Part shown: positions 1-11,134 of the stretch, piece after piece
Position numbering within the stretch: the stretch's first letter is position 1
Layout of the letters: each line of letters begins with the position of its first letter
From: Centropristis striata
Taxonomy: Eukaryota > Chordata > Actinopteri > Perciformes > Serranidae
Reading direction: 5' to 3'
Assembly: GCF_030273125.1 (NCBI RefSeq)
Contig: NC_081533.1
Span: forward strand, 2,935,362-2,999,361
DNA: 64,000 nt
Position numbers and translations under genes: made by a program
Notes under the pieces: model-generated
What the model saw: the letters and a program-made list of their open reading frames with translations, nothing else
Databases searched by the model: none
What the model was told of the DNA's origin: nothing

Positions 1-988
1 AGCGAAATGATAAAGCAAACTATAAAGTATAAGCTGACCTCATGGCATGAAGAGATCAAAGCTTTCATGATCAAAGCCTCAAAATCATGTGACTTAACCC
101 ACCTATCACATCAAAGACTTAGGCAAGAAAAAAGAAATTACCCTTAAAGGCACACACGCAAAGAACATGACAGTTTTACTGTAAGCAATACTGTAAAACT
201 TTTTCTGTTCTATCATATTGTAAACAGTATTTCTAATGTACCTCCTAAACAGTAAAGGAAAAAACAAACCGATTTGCTTTTTACTGGAATGCTTTTGAAT
301 GTGAACATTACATGTGGACTGCATGTGGATTGCATGTTTTGCATGCAAATACCTGTAAAACTGAAACATAAAAGTCTATGCACTTTTTGTAATGTCAACA
401 ATAGCCAGTATTTTGAAACCTGGTGTACTTTGATTGACTGCATGTACCTTGTGAAGTGAAAACAAGTGTTATTCTTTGACAGAATAAATTCATTTTGTGT
501 CAGATTTCCAGTGTTTTGGTAAAGTTAGTGTGTGCGAGAAAGATGTGTTCTATTTTGAAATGAAGAGTTAGTATATATTTAACAAAACATGTTTTTGAGA
601 AGAAAATTATCCATTTGGTCAATTGTGTTTTGTACTTGTGAGTCTGTGTTAAGAGTTAGTATCTGAAGTATGGGTAAGCGCTTGTTAGCGATTGAAAAAA
701 AACTGTAACATGTGTTGTCTATGCTGTAAAAAAATAAAAATAAAAAATGTAAAAAGGCAGAAAAAATGCAGCATAAGTTTCTAAACACTTACCTGCAGAT
801 TTATTAAAAGTTTTTTTTCAGAAAAATACAGATAAAATACAGCAAATATCTGTTGTGTACATAATATAAAATCTGGTAGCTTTGATGATGGAAATTGCAA
901 TTTAGATTTCGTAATTTTCTTGTTAGAAAAACATCTCGAATAAACAATCTAGAAAGCTAAAAAAACCTCACAAGTAAATTAAAAACAC

Positions 989-1031
<43 letters not shown>

Positions 1032-1614
1032 GTATGTATATATATATATATACACATATACATACATAGACATTACTATGCTGTAAACATTTTTTTTTTA
1101 AAAAGACTGAAAAAACGTTTCTAAACACTTACCGGCAAATGTATTAAAAGTTATTTTTCAGAAAAATACAGCAAAAATCTGTCTTATATAAATGTATATA
1201 TATTTATAAAGTAATTAATAATAAAACATTTTTTACTTAATTTTGCTTTAATATGATGGTGTGTTTGAAAAGTTTTGCTGCCAGACTTTTTACTGTCCAA
1301 TAAATGAATAAAGTTAATAAAGTTCTGATGGAAAATAACTGCCTTAATGTGTGTTTGTTTTTTCTCCAAAAAATTGATTGTAATTTAAGATTCAAGACCA
1401 ATTAAATATTGAATAACACTGAAAATAAAATCTACAATGTCCCTTATATATTAGTTTCCAGTTTTCAACTTTCAAGTAATGGCCAATATTTGTAATAAAA
1501 GTATTTTTCCTTTATGTCATTTGAAACTGTCAGAGGTTCTGCATCTGTGAAGGAGACAGATGATGAACTGCAATGCAAAGTGGATGAGATGTGTTTACTG
1601 GTTATACAACATGC

Positions 1615-1618
<4 letters not shown>
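1..1618. other. AT-rich DNA with microsatellites, no gene seen
   Basis: No ORF here resembles a protein; all are short and low complexity. There is a (CA)n run at about 988-1024 followed by a TA-rich stretch to about 1060. A segment around 780-850 (ending in TTTTTTTTCAGAAAAATAC) recurs at about 1120-1185, an imperfect direct repeat about 340 bp apart. The segment around 1240-1460 partly recurs in inverted order at 1850-2040 (the AAAGTTTTGCTGCCAGAC block), so 1.1-2.1 kb looks like a degraded fold-back repeat. Confidence 0.6.

Positions 1619-1651
<33 letters not shown>
1619..1651 (+). repeat. (CA)n microsatellite
   Basis: An uninterrupted CA run of about 16 units lies directly before a TATA-like tract (about 1663-1672) and the possible leader exon of gene 1. 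The short His-Thr ORFs read across it are artefacts of the repeat. Confidence 0.9.
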
Positions 1652-1653
<2 letters not shown>

Positions 1654-1662
1654 TACATACAT

Positions 1663-1741
1663 CAATATATTTTTGAACCCAGCTGGTCACGGTTCAAACA
1701 CACAGCAGACAGAAGAGAAGAACCTAAAAACTTCGGACAAA
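1663..1741 (+). promoter_or_regulatory. Possible promoter and leader exon of gene 1
   Basis: A TATA-like tract (CAATATATTTTT) is followed by about 70 nt ending in ACAAA, then a strong donor (GTGAGTATT at 1742). Its layout matches the better supported leader exon of gene 3: a CA microsatellite, a TATA-like box, a purine-rich exon containing AGAAGAGAAGA or similar, then a donor. The only receptor downstream in the same orientation is gene 1, 4.4 kb away. The link to gene 1 is inference; no transcript evidence is available. Confidence 0.28.
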
Positions 1742-2328
1742 GTGAGTATTTTTTATTTAATGATCTTATGATAGACATAATTTAACATTTGGCATCTAAA
1801 ATAATATCAAAGTAAAATATATATAGTTATGTATATATATTATGTATATAGTTGGTCTTGAATCTTAAATTACAATCATTTTTCTGGAGAGAAAAAAAAA
1901 CAACACTAAAAAAGTACAAAATTAAGGCAATTTTCTGTTATTTTACATCAGAACTTTATTAACTTTATTCATTTATTGCACAGTAAAAAGTCTGGCAAAA
2001 GTTTCCAAACACACCATCATATTAAATTAAAATTGAGTTTTGAAAAATGAATTAAATGCTTTGTATATATATATATATATATATATATATTTTAGAACAA
2101 TAAGACAAGAATAGATTTGACATATAGGTATGCCTTAACAGCATAAAATATATTACGTCTAACCCTTTGGAGTTTGGGGCTATTTAGTTTTCTTTTTCAT
2201 TCTGCCTGTATATGCACCTTATATGATTTATTTTATTTTACAACATTTTGAAACACAAAAAACACCAAAAAACACACACACGAAAAATACAAAGAACACG
2301 TAAAAAAAAAATAACACAACATTACAAA

Positions 2329-2360
<32 letters not shown>

Positions 2361-2907
2361 TATTATTATTATTTTTTTTTTTTTTACAAAAAACACAGAA
2401 ACACATAAAAAACACACAGAAACACACATAAAAACACACAAAAACACACAAAACACACCAAAAAAAAAAAAACAACGGAAATACACACAGAACACAAACA
2501 CATAAAAAAGACAAAAAACACACACAAAAATTACAGAAAACTAAAAAAAAACACAAAAAATGAAGAAATTACAAAAAATAGATAAAAACACAAAAAACAA
2601 CAACAAAAAAAAACACAAAAATAGCCCAAAATCACATAAAAAAAACAGTAAACACAAAAGATTGCAAACTGTTGCAGGCAGGTCTGCAATCAAGCTACAA
2701 AATGGATAAAATGTTGTGGGTGTATTGATTATTCATGGTGGCAGGGACGTTTAAACAAAAGGCTGACTTCCCAAGTTTTGTATCAAAGCGTTTGATTGTG
2801 TGAAGTACTGTCCATAATTCTAATCAAGCAATCTTGTTAAACAAGGATTTTCTCTTTTTTTAAATTATACTAGCAGTGTCTTTAGGGAGAAGAGTAGCCA
2901 CTGAGGA
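1742..2907. other. Low-complexity A-rich DNA, no gene seen
   Basis: It holds a (TA)n run at 2064-2090, a (CA)n run at about 2332-2350, and about 420 bp (2240-2660) of degenerate AAAAACACA-type purine-rich repeat. Long ORFs read from the repeat on both strands are compositional (runs of C, V, F or H, K, T) and not credible. Confidence 0.65.
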
Positions 2908-2908
2908 A

Positions 2909-4274
2909 ATCTCAGGCCACGCACTCTGAAATGTCTAAGGTCACGTCCCCTCAAATGTCTCAGGCCACGCCCTCTCAAATGTCTCAGGCCACGCCCTCTG
3001 AAATGTCTCTGGCCACGCCCTCGCAAATGTCTCAGGCCACGCCCCCTGAAATGTCTCAGGCCATGCCCCCTCTGAAATGTCTCAGGCCACGCCGTCTGAA
3101 ATGTCTCAGGCCACGCCGTCTGAAATGTCTCAGGCCACGCCCCCTCTGAAATGTCTCAGGCCACGGCCTTTCTAGTGTCTCAGGCCACGCCCCCTCAAAT
3201 GTCTCAGGCCACGCCCTCTCTAATGTCTCAGGCCACGCCCTCTCAAATGTCTCAGGCCACGCCCTCTCTAATGTCTCAGGCCACGCCACCTGAAATGTCT
3301 CAGGCCACGCCCCCTCTGAAATGTCTCAGGCCACGGCCTCTCTAGTGTCTCAGGCCACAGCCTCTCAAATGTCTCAGGCCACGCCCTCTGAAATGTCTCT
3401 GGCCACGCCCTCGCAAATGTCTCAGGCCACGCCCCCTGAAATGTCTCAGGCCATGCCCCCTCTGAAATGTCTCAGGCCACGCCGTCTGAAATGTCTCAGG
3501 CCACGCCCCCTCTGAAATGTCTCAGGCCACGGCCTTTCTAGTGTCTCAGGCCACGCCCCCTCAAATGTCTCAGGCCACGCCCTCTCTAATGTCTCAGGCC
3601 ACGCCCTCTCAAATGTCTCAGGCCACGCCCTCTCTAATGTCTCAGGCCACGTCACCTGAAATGTCTCAGGCCACGCCCCCTCTGAAATGTCTCAGGCCAC
3701 GGCCTCTCTAGTGTCTCAGGCCACAGCCTCTCAAATGTCTCAGGCCACGCCCTCTCTAGTGTGTCAGGCCACGCCGTCTCAAATGTCTGAGGCCACGCCC
3801 CCTCAAATGTCTCAGGCCACATCCTCTCTAATGTCTCAGGCCACGTCCTCTCTAATGTCTCAGGCCACGCCCTCTCTAATGTCTCAGGCCACGCCCTCTC
3901 TAATGTGTCAGGCCATGCCCTCTGAAATGTCAGGCCACGCCCTCTGAAATGTCTCAGGCCACGCCGTCTGAAATGTCTCAGGCCACGCCCCCTCAAATGT
4001 CTAAGGCCACGCCCCCTCAAATGTCTCAGGCCACATCCTCTCCAATGTCTCAGGCCACGTCCACTCTAATGTCTCAGGCCACGCCCTCTCAAATGTCTCA
4101 GGCCACGCCCTCTCTAGTGTCTCAGGCCACGCCCTCTCAAATGTCTCAGGCCATGCCCTCTCAAATGTCTCAGGCCACGCCCTCTCTAATGTCTCAGGCC
4201 ACGCCCTCTCTAAAATGTCTCAGGCCACGCCCTCTCTATTGTCTCAGGCCACGCCCTCTCAAATGTCCCCTCAG
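2909..4274 (+). repeat. 24-bp minisatellite array with higher-order structure
   Basis: About 57 tandem units of 24 bp (core ATGTCTCAGGCCACGCCCTC plus variable CTAA, CAAA or TGAA). The unit is a multiple of three, so it reads as MSQATPS(L/Q/E) on + and as WPETLER-type repeats on -. These apparent ORFs of up to 122 codons are by-products. A superimposed higher-order period of 366 bp is visible: the block at 3151-3345 recurs almost unchanged at 3517-3711, and 2931-3150 recurs at about 3321-3515. Its GC-richness contrasts with the AT-rich surroundings. Confidence 0.95.
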
Positions 4275-4347
4275 TCTGCGTGTCTCCATTATAAAAAGTT
4301 CCCTTAGAGGGATTTAGAGACTCTGGAGGTGACCTATGGTTTTCGAT

Positions 4348-5226
4348 CGTCGAATATTATGGTGTCATATTTGAGTCAAAAGTCGCGCGAGTGATAACAC
4401 ATCTGCACGTGTATTTATTTCGTGTCACGCTCGCTCACTTTTTTGATCTTCGTGCACATATTCAGCAACCGAGTGAAGTAGATTCTCCCCCTAGCTCGCT
4501 CGCGGTGGAGCTCTGCTCGCGCGGAGCGAGGAGTTTTGACACATTGGGTCGCTCTCCACGTGATGAACTCAGCACAGAGCAGATCGTTCGGGACAGGAAG
4601 TCGTGCACAGGCTCCGGCCGACCTCGTTAGCGCTCGTTAAAACCGAGTTGTTGGATTTGTCTCCAGTCGTTAATGAGGAGATGTTGATTCTCTTCCGGTT
4701 ATATCACTTCATTACGCGTGAATTCGCGAGGTCTTGTGCGTCCTCGGGACACAGACGGATCCGGTGTGTGTTGACGAACTGCGGAGATACTGTATGATCA
4801 TTTAGAAACAAGAAACAGCATTTTTTTACCTTTTTATTACCAGTGATTAGGTGTAGAATTGTGGTTGTGAACGTCATGAAACAACCGTTGTTGTTGTTTA
4901 GATGATGCCGCCGCTACCAGCTTTCAGCAGTAAACTGAAAAGGCACCCACATGGAAGGCAGGAAAATTACCAATCATAAGAGGCCCAGGGTCAGCCTTGG
5001 CCCCGCCCCCAATGTGTCAAAAGTCCTCGCTCCGCGCGAGCAGAGCTCCACCGCGAGCGAGCACGGGGGAGAATCTGCTTCACTCGGTTGCTGAATATGT
5101 GCACGAAGATCTAAAAAGTGTGCGCGGCAGTTGAAATCTGCACGCGTGACACAAAATAAATGCGCGTGCAGATGTGTTATCGCTCGCGCGACTTTTGACT
5201 CAAATATGACGCCATAGAATAATCGC
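4348..5226. mobile_element. Fold-back element with about 200-bp inverted arms
   Basis: The left arm (about 4348-4548) and right arm (about 5008-5226) are inverted copies. Both carry the block GTCATATTTGAGTCAAAAGT at the outer end, CACATATTCAGCAACCGAGT in the middle, and CCCAATGTGTCAAAA at the inner end. The arms are GC- and CpG-rich, and the 460-bp spacer has no credible ORF. Most likely a non-autonomous DNA transposon or a recent palindromic duplication; target-site duplications were not resolved. Confidence 0.7.
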
Positions 5227-6121
5227 TTAGTTTCGACAGTGATCACGTACACAACGGATTAAAACACGGGAGACACAACTGTGGCCGCCGTCGCTAACTG
5301 TGCACAATGTCAGCAGCTGATCATAAACAAAGCAGCATGGCTAATTATGCAAAGCATTTCCGCTGATCATAAACATAGCGATGGTGAATTAACTGGCATT
5401 GCTAACTGTGCACAGAGTGTCTGGTGCTTGTTGTAAACAAACAGAGATCGCTAAGTGAACACCTCCTGCAGCAGCAGCACATACACACTGTACTACTAAA
5501 GAGCTAACTGTTAGCCTGTTAGCACATACACACTGTACTGCTACAGAGCAAACTGTTAGCCTGTTAGCAATTTGCAGACTGGACGCTAAGGAGTTAACAT
5601 CCCCTCTGGCTCTGACTGCAGCTGGGATAGACTGCCCTGCTCTTCTACAGGGACTAAAAAAGTCCCGACAAAAGGGTTAAAAAATGGGTTAAATGCAGAG
5701 GTTGAATTTCCCCCATTGGACTGTAATGGACACCCTTACGATTTATTATTATTTCCTGGTAAGAGGGGGTCTGACTGGACCATTATTGGACATGGGCATC
5801 CAAAATGAGTCTACAATGACAAACAACCACACCAGGGTGCAACAAAAAACATAAAAATATATATATTTTAGAGATTCAAGTATTGAGGCGACTAGTACTA
5901 GTCTTATGGAATTAGCATGGCTGTTAGTAAAGTGAGTTGAAAATACGTTAGATACAACTGGGTCCAGTTTTTATCTTTTTTGTCTGACCAATGTTTGCTG
6001 GGTGTACTGTAATACTGTGTTGATATCCTGCCCTCCACCTGATGTATGAAGTCATATGCAAAAAATCTTTTTGAGCTGCTAGAATTCAATAGTGCCATTT
6101 GATTTTTCACTTCGCCCTAAG
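5227..6121. other. Upstream region of gene 1
   Basis: No coding region is seen. A 45-50 bp unit containing CTGTTAGCCTGTTAGCA is tandemly duplicated at about 5478-5570. The last bases form the putative acceptor of gene 1: a weak pyrimidine tract, then AG at 6120-6121, three nucleotides before the ATG. Confidence 0.6.
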
Positions 6122-6123
6122 CC

Positions 6124-7008
6124 ATGCCAGCCAACTGCTCCTCCTCCACCGACTACTACAATCCACTGACATTCTGCATGAACGACCCAGTCGGCATCAT
6201 CATCACCGTTGTCTTCACCGTCACTAACGCTGTCCTCCTCCTCCCTCTGTGCATCTACATCATCCATTTGGGCGTCCAGCGGCGGCGGCGACAGCGCTCC
6301 GCTGCGATGACAAGCCACTCGGACATCTTCACCTACCACATGGTGGTCATAGAGCTGATGAATGTTGGAGGCTCCGTCCTCTTCTGTTGTGGTAACATCA
6401 CTGGTGACCCAGAGCTGACCATCCCCGCTATGTACCTTTTCTCCTTAGGCATAATAGGTCAGCAGTGGTTTCACATCCTGACCTGTGTGGAGCGCTACCT
6501 GGCTGTGGTTCATCCCGTCACCTACCTGAGCCTGAGAGGAGAGAGAGGGATCAGAGTCAGAAACATCAGCGTTGGCTGTACTTGGTTGCTTAGCATTTCA
6601 GGCTTAAGTTTCTTATCCATCGACATCAACACTCAAAGCATGCTTGGTTATTGTTTCTCAGGCTTTCAGCTAGCTGTAGTCTGTTTCTGTAGTCTTTCTG
6701 TTCTCTGTGTTCTGATTCATCCAGGGCCCGGGGAAGGGGGCGGGGCCAGGAAACGGGTTGACCAATCCAAGCTGAGAGCATTCTATACCATGATGGCCAT
6801 ACTGGGAGTGATGTTGTTGAGGTTTGGAAGGAATCAAGTGACCCTTGTTGTGGCAGTTCAGAACTGGTCCTTAGTGTGTGTTTTGTGGTCGTCGGCGCTG
6901 TTTTTCGGCTTGCCCAGCAGTCTGGTTCTGCCTCTGCTCTTCCTACACAGAGCAGGAAAACTACCAGGCTGTCAGAGCAGAACTCAATCAGGACAAGGAT
7001 CAGACTGA
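6124..7008 (+). CDS. Receptor gene 1: seven-transmembrane, rhodopsin-like receptor of the cluster family
   Basis: Single coding exon of 294 residues predicting a plasma-membrane G-protein-coupled receptor with unknown ligand. Visible parts: N-terminal sequon at Asn4, Cys18 just before TM1 (about 24-49), basic loop 1 (RRRRQR), TM2 (67-90), TM3 (101-130) ending in E123-R124-Y125, TM4 (146-166), TM5 (177-199), loop 3 (PGPGEGGG, then RVDQSKLRAF), TM6 (221-245), Cys252, and TM7 (251-275) with LPSS at 263-266 where NPxxY would be. There is no CWxP in TM6 and no TM3-start cysteine. The start is the first Met after a putative acceptor AG at 6120-6121. It is the left-most of seven paralogues. Class A fold is clear from the pattern; chemosensory function is only a guess. 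Confidence 0.88.
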   Translation: MPANCSSSTDYYNPLTFCMNDPVGIIITVVFTVTNAVLLLPLCIYIIHLGVQRRRRQRSAAMTSHSDIFTYHMVVIELMNVGGSVLFCCGNITGDPELTIPAMYLFSLGIIGQQWFHILTCVERYLAVVHPVTYLSLRGERGIRVRNISVGCTWLLSISGLSFLSIDINTQSMLGYCFSGFQLAVVCFCSLSVLCVLIHPGPGEGGGARKRVDQSKLRAFYTMMAILGVMLLRFGRNQVTLVVAVQNWSLVCVLWSSALFFGLPSSLVLPLLFLHRAGKLPGCQSRTQSGQGSD

Positions 7009-7047
7009 ATGAGTTTTACCACTGAGCCCACTACAGTCCCTGGACCT

Positions 7048-7795
7048 TTAACCCTCTAGAGCAGTGGTTCCCAACCTTTTTCTTGAGGGACCCACATTTT
7101 TACCATTGTAAACTTTGGCTTTTTTGCTGCACAGTGATGTCACACATTACAATCAGCGTATAGTTTCTGTTTTCACTGGACACCAAGTTTCTGTGGACTT
7201 TCGGTTTTAAGACGTTAAATTTACACTTATATGCTAAATTACTTACTTTTGAAAAAAGCAAGACATTCAAGCTTGCATAAAGACGTAAGATTATTAAATC
7301 TAGAGATCTTAATTTAAGAAATCTTGTCAAGTGAAATCATTTGTCCATGCAGCAAGATCATTTCCCTCAGAAAAAAAAACTAGACCTGTTATAGATTTAC
7401 AATATCACAAAGAAACCAAAGAAACCTTTCTTCATTTTAATCAAGACTTTTTCAACTTGATATTTCAACCAGATTTGGAAAAATTAAACATCGATTTATA
7501 CAGTCATGGATAAAATTATTAGACTCTTGTTTTCTTCAATTAATTGTTCACTTTAAAGCCTGCTTTAAGTGCTTACTTTTGAAAAAAAAGCATTTGACAT
7601 TCAAACTTGCAGGACGCCTTGCCATGTGTTGTGAGCTTGTAGATTGTTTTTTTTCTAATTTATAGGTATAGATGCACATATTTAACCCATTAGATTTATT
7701 ACATCCCTTAAAATTAAGAGAGCTTTGCGACCCCCGTGGATCTTTGGCGCCCCCACCCCCGGTTGGGAATCACTGCTCTAGAGTCCATGAAAGCA
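7048..7795. mobile_element. TTAA-element end interrupted by a hAT insertion
   Basis: TTAACCCTCTAGAG at 7048-7061 continues, after the hAT copy, as AGTCCATGAAAGCACCGG. Joined, it is the same terminus seen inverted at 31640-31675 (TTAA, then CCCTCTGGTGTCCACGAA). The piggyBac-like terminus carried the palindrome CTCTAGAG, which hAT elements favour, and the hAT inserted there. The other end of the host element was not located with certainty; a terminus of the related GACTCCATAGAGTTAA type lies at about 10901-10918. Confidence 0.6.
7062..7775. mobile_element. hAT-type miniature element with perfect 8-bp target duplication
   Basis: Termini CAGTGGTTCCCAACC and GGTTGGGAATCACTG form imperfect inverted repeats. 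The flanks are identical 8-bp copies CTCTAGAG at 7054-7061 and 7776-7783. That length and sequence are characteristic of hAT insertion. No transposase is encoded, so it is non-autonomous. Internal blocks (for example GTCCATGCAGCAAGAT near 7343) recur in the element at 51813-52595. Confidence 0.9.
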
Positions 7796-8929
7796 CCGGC
7801 AGATCACTTCTTCATGACGTGAAGACATAAAAATGAAGCAACGTTGAGTCTTCAGCCATCAGCTTCCCTCTAAAGTTCTGGCTTGAAACTCCATGCCAGA
7901 TTTTTTTTGGTTTATATTCGGCCATGTATAACTGGACATAATGTTAAATATATTTAGTATAAAAATATAGAGCTAGAGATTATCCTCATTTTACCTGTTA
8001 TATGTCATATCTGCAACATTTTAAATTCTGTGAATTGAATTGAATTGAAATGGGTGATTGAAAATATAATTTTCAAGATCAGAATTAGAATTACAAAAAA
8101 GTAAAAAATAATTATCAGGACATAAAGGTGAGGTAACGCTGAAAAAATTGATACCAACATGGCATGGTGAAGATTTTTTAACAGATTCTTTTAAAGGACA
8201 TAGCCCAAGATTTCAGAGGCTTAACCTCAAGATATCTGGATGAAAATGGGTTCTATGGGTATCCAAGAGTCTCCCCTTTACAGACATGCCCACTTTATGC
8301 TGATATGATGCCATTTAAACCATGCAGTTGTATTGTAACTGAGTATTTGTGCACACTGGGGTCCCTAAACAGTCTGTGAGTTGCATAAATCAGGTATGAC
8401 TGGAAAACTGAGACTCTTGTGGATTCAATGAGCCCAATTTTCTTCATCTGTGATGATATTTGTCCCCATAGTAGCTATTTTCATTTCTGAATGGCCCTTT
8501 TGGAAGCAGCCCCATGACCTCTTACCTTGAGATATCTGAATTGACAGACATGCCCAATTTATGCTGATAACAAGCAGTTTGAGGCAGAAACCAAACAGTT
8601 TTTCTCACGCTTTAAACTTGTTATTTTGGCCTATTTCATTTGAATATTTCTGCATACTGGGGTCCCTAAACAGTCAGCGAGCTGCATAAATCGGGTATGA
8701 GTGGAAAGCTGAGACTCTTGAGGTTTCAATGTTCTTCATGTGTGATGATGTTAGTCAGTGAAAGTTGAGCTCAGTGTATAAAATGAGCTGCTGTGACCTC
8801 GAGGATAGTCAAGATGTCAAGGTTTTTTTAACTTTAGCTTGCCACAAATATGTAGTTTACAAATAATATCATCACAAACCTTCTCATCTTTGTGTAAAAA
8901 GAAGTGATGCTCAAATTCTGTTTTCTTCT
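7784..8929. repeat. Non-coding DNA with an imperfect 300-bp direct duplication
   Basis: A block with ACTGGGGTCCCTAAACAGTC at about 8355 recurs at about 8657. The duplicated stretch includes AGATATCTG, GACAGACATGCCCA and the block ending GACTCTTG, so 8200-8450 and 8520-8750 are diverged copies. No protein is supported. Confidence 0.6.
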
Positions 8930-9640
8930 CAGATTTGTATCACTTTTTATTGTTGCCTATCTCATATCTGTGTAGTTAAAGTATATATATTCTAAGTTTT
9001 GAATCACCTTTCAATGTTTCATATCTAATATTGATGCTCTTAAAGTATATCTTCTAAAATTTGTATCACCTTGTATTGTTGCCTATCTCATATCTGTGCA
9101 GTTAAAGTACATATATTTTAAGATTTGTATCATATTTTAATGTTGCATCTATTATATATGTGCAGTTAAAGTATATATTCTAGGATTTGTATCATATTTT
9201 AATGTTGCATATCTTATATTGATGCTGTTAAAGTGTATCTTCTAAGATTTGTATCCCCTTTTATTGTTGCCTATCTCATATCTGTGCAGTTAAAGTACAT
9301 ATATTTTAAGATTTGCATCATATTTTAATGTTGCTTATCTTATATCTGTGCAGTTAAAGTATATATTCTAAGATTTGTATCCCCTTTTAATGTTGCATAT
9401 CTCATATCTATGCTGTTAAAATATATCTTCTAAGATTTGTATCACCTTTCAATGTTGCATATATTATATCTGTGCTGTTAAAGGGACTCTTTATTTAAGA
9501 ATTGTATCATCTGTTGATGTTTTATATCTTGTATCTATGCTGTTAAAGTGGATTTTAAGATTTGCATCATCTCTAAATGTTGCACATTTTGTATTTATTG
9601 TTTTAAAGTGAATATTCTAATCTAAGAGTTGCATTTCTTG
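8930..9640 (+). repeat. Degenerate tandem repeat, unit about 62 bp
   Basis: About eleven diverged units with the core GCAGTTAAAGTATATATTCT, then AAGATTTGTATCA, then a T-rich piece and ATCTCATATCTGTG. GC(A/T)GTTAAAG recurs at 9098, 9162 and 9224, giving a 62-64 bp spacing. AT-rich and non-coding. Confidence 0.8.
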
Positions 9641-9844
9641 TATTAATACTGTTCAAGTTAATGTTTGGTGTTATATTTGGTGTTATATTATTATCATTAT
9701 ACTTGTAGAATTAAATATGTACTTACATTAAAACATCTAAGCTTGATACGGTCTGTGTTTTCATTTTGTTTTCAACCACACTGGCTGCAGGTTGATTTCA
9801 GGATTTCAATGCAAAAGCCTGGTGTTAAAGTGTTCATGTGTTTT

Positions 9845-10030
9845 AGTCTTTTTGGTCATTTTGTGTCTTTTTTATAATTTTGTGTCTTTTTTTGGTCATT
9901 TTCTGTCTTTTTAGTCAATTTGTGTCTTTTTTTTTTTGTCATTTTGTATCTTTTTTGGTCATTTTGTGTCCTTTTTTTATCATTTTGTGGTCAATTTGAT
10001 TCTTTTTTGGGTAATTTTGTGTCTTTTCTG
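9845..10030. repeat. TTTGGTCATTTTGTGTCTTT minisatellite, pyrimidine orientation
   Basis: Degenerate tandem copies of a unit of about 18-22 bp. This is one of about nine arrays of the same repeat in the window. Short Phe/Leu-rich ORFs here come from the repeat. Confidence 0.8.
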
Positions 10031-10559
10031 ACAAATCCCAAAGTATCAAGTTATTACTTTCCAAGGAGTCTCTGGCTGGAAGCTGACTGTTACACACTCA
10101 GGAGGTCAGAATGGACCTTTAAACTGATAGCAAAGGACTTAGATTAAAAATAACAATAAAATATAAAAACATATAAATTCACAGACAGAGAGATGTTTTA
10201 GTTGTTGTCTGCTTCATTATTTTTTCCAAAATTCGTCTTATGAAATGAGTTTGTATGATCTGAACTGTGAGATTGTGTTCAGTGAGCGGGGGTCAATGGG
10301 GACAACATGCATGTTAAATTGGGGGTCTCGACTCAGAAAGGTTGAGAATAGCTGCTCTAAACAACCAGAGATTCTGAGATTGGGCTAGCTACTGATTGGG
10401 CAGAAGACAAGAAAGCATGTGGAATACTTTACATATTTATCTTTATACCATGAATTCAATGCATCCAATTTCTAAATGTTCGATTTTAACATCATGTGTT
10501 AACATTTTTTGCTTTTGTCGCTCAAATGTCGCTCAAATATATTTAGTATAAAATGATAG

Positions 10560-10918
10560 AACTGGATGGAACCCTCTTATATGTTAGATTTGACACCTTT
10601 GTTCACATTAGCAACATTTAAAATTATTCATTGAGCATGATAGTGTTTTGAAAGTAAAAAAAGATTCAAAATCACATTTTATGTTGGACTAAAGGACTAA
10701 AACAGCGACAAAATGACTGAAAAAATACACAAAATGACCAAAAAGAGACACAAAAAGACCAAAAAAGACACAAAATGAGAAGACAGAATGACCAAAAAAC
10801 CACAGAAGACAGAACAAATTGTAAAAAAAGACACAACAACAGGCACAAAATGACAAAAAAAAGACACGAAAAAGGATTCAAAAATGGACAAAATAGCCCA
10901 AGACTCCATAGAGTTAAC
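10560..10918. mobile_element. TTAA-type miniature element with purine minisatellite core
   Basis: The left part (AACCCTCTTATATGTTAG, then a block with ACATTTAAAATTATTCATTG and TTTATGTTGGACTAAAGGAC) is shared with copies at 21130 and, inverted, at 22900-23035. The core is the AAAAAGACACAAAATGACC minisatellite (10685-10890). The right end reads GACTCCATAGAGTTAA, the same terminus that opens the element at 26950. It lies about 220 bp before gene 2 exon 2, so it is probably inside that gene's leader intron. Confidence 0.6.
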
Positions 10919-11134
10919 ATTACGTATCTGCAAGACTAAATACACACATGAATGGTAGCAACACTTTAGGAGTTGTACTCAACATTCTCACAACTTGTTT
11001 GATTTAAGGGCCTTCGACATCATCTACGATTCCCAGCTGTGATCTTTTCCACCATAATCTATAATCGTAATATCTATTTGTCTCCCATCACTTGTTCGTT
11101 GTGTCTTTTTCCTCTTTGACTGATTTCAGCCAAC

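Noticed and set aside
2233..2556. 107-codon Cys/Phe/Val-rich ORF on the minus strand
   Set aside because: Purely a reading of AAAAACACA low-complexity sequence.
2909..4274. CRISPR-like array of regularly spaced repeats
   Set aside because: Units are contiguous with no unique spacers, and the DNA is vertebrate-like.
2931..4317. Overlapping ORFs of 64-122 codons reading MSQATPS or WPETLER repeats
   Set aside because: They are translations of a 24-bp minisatellite, open on both strands and broken irregularly; no start context, domain or splice support.
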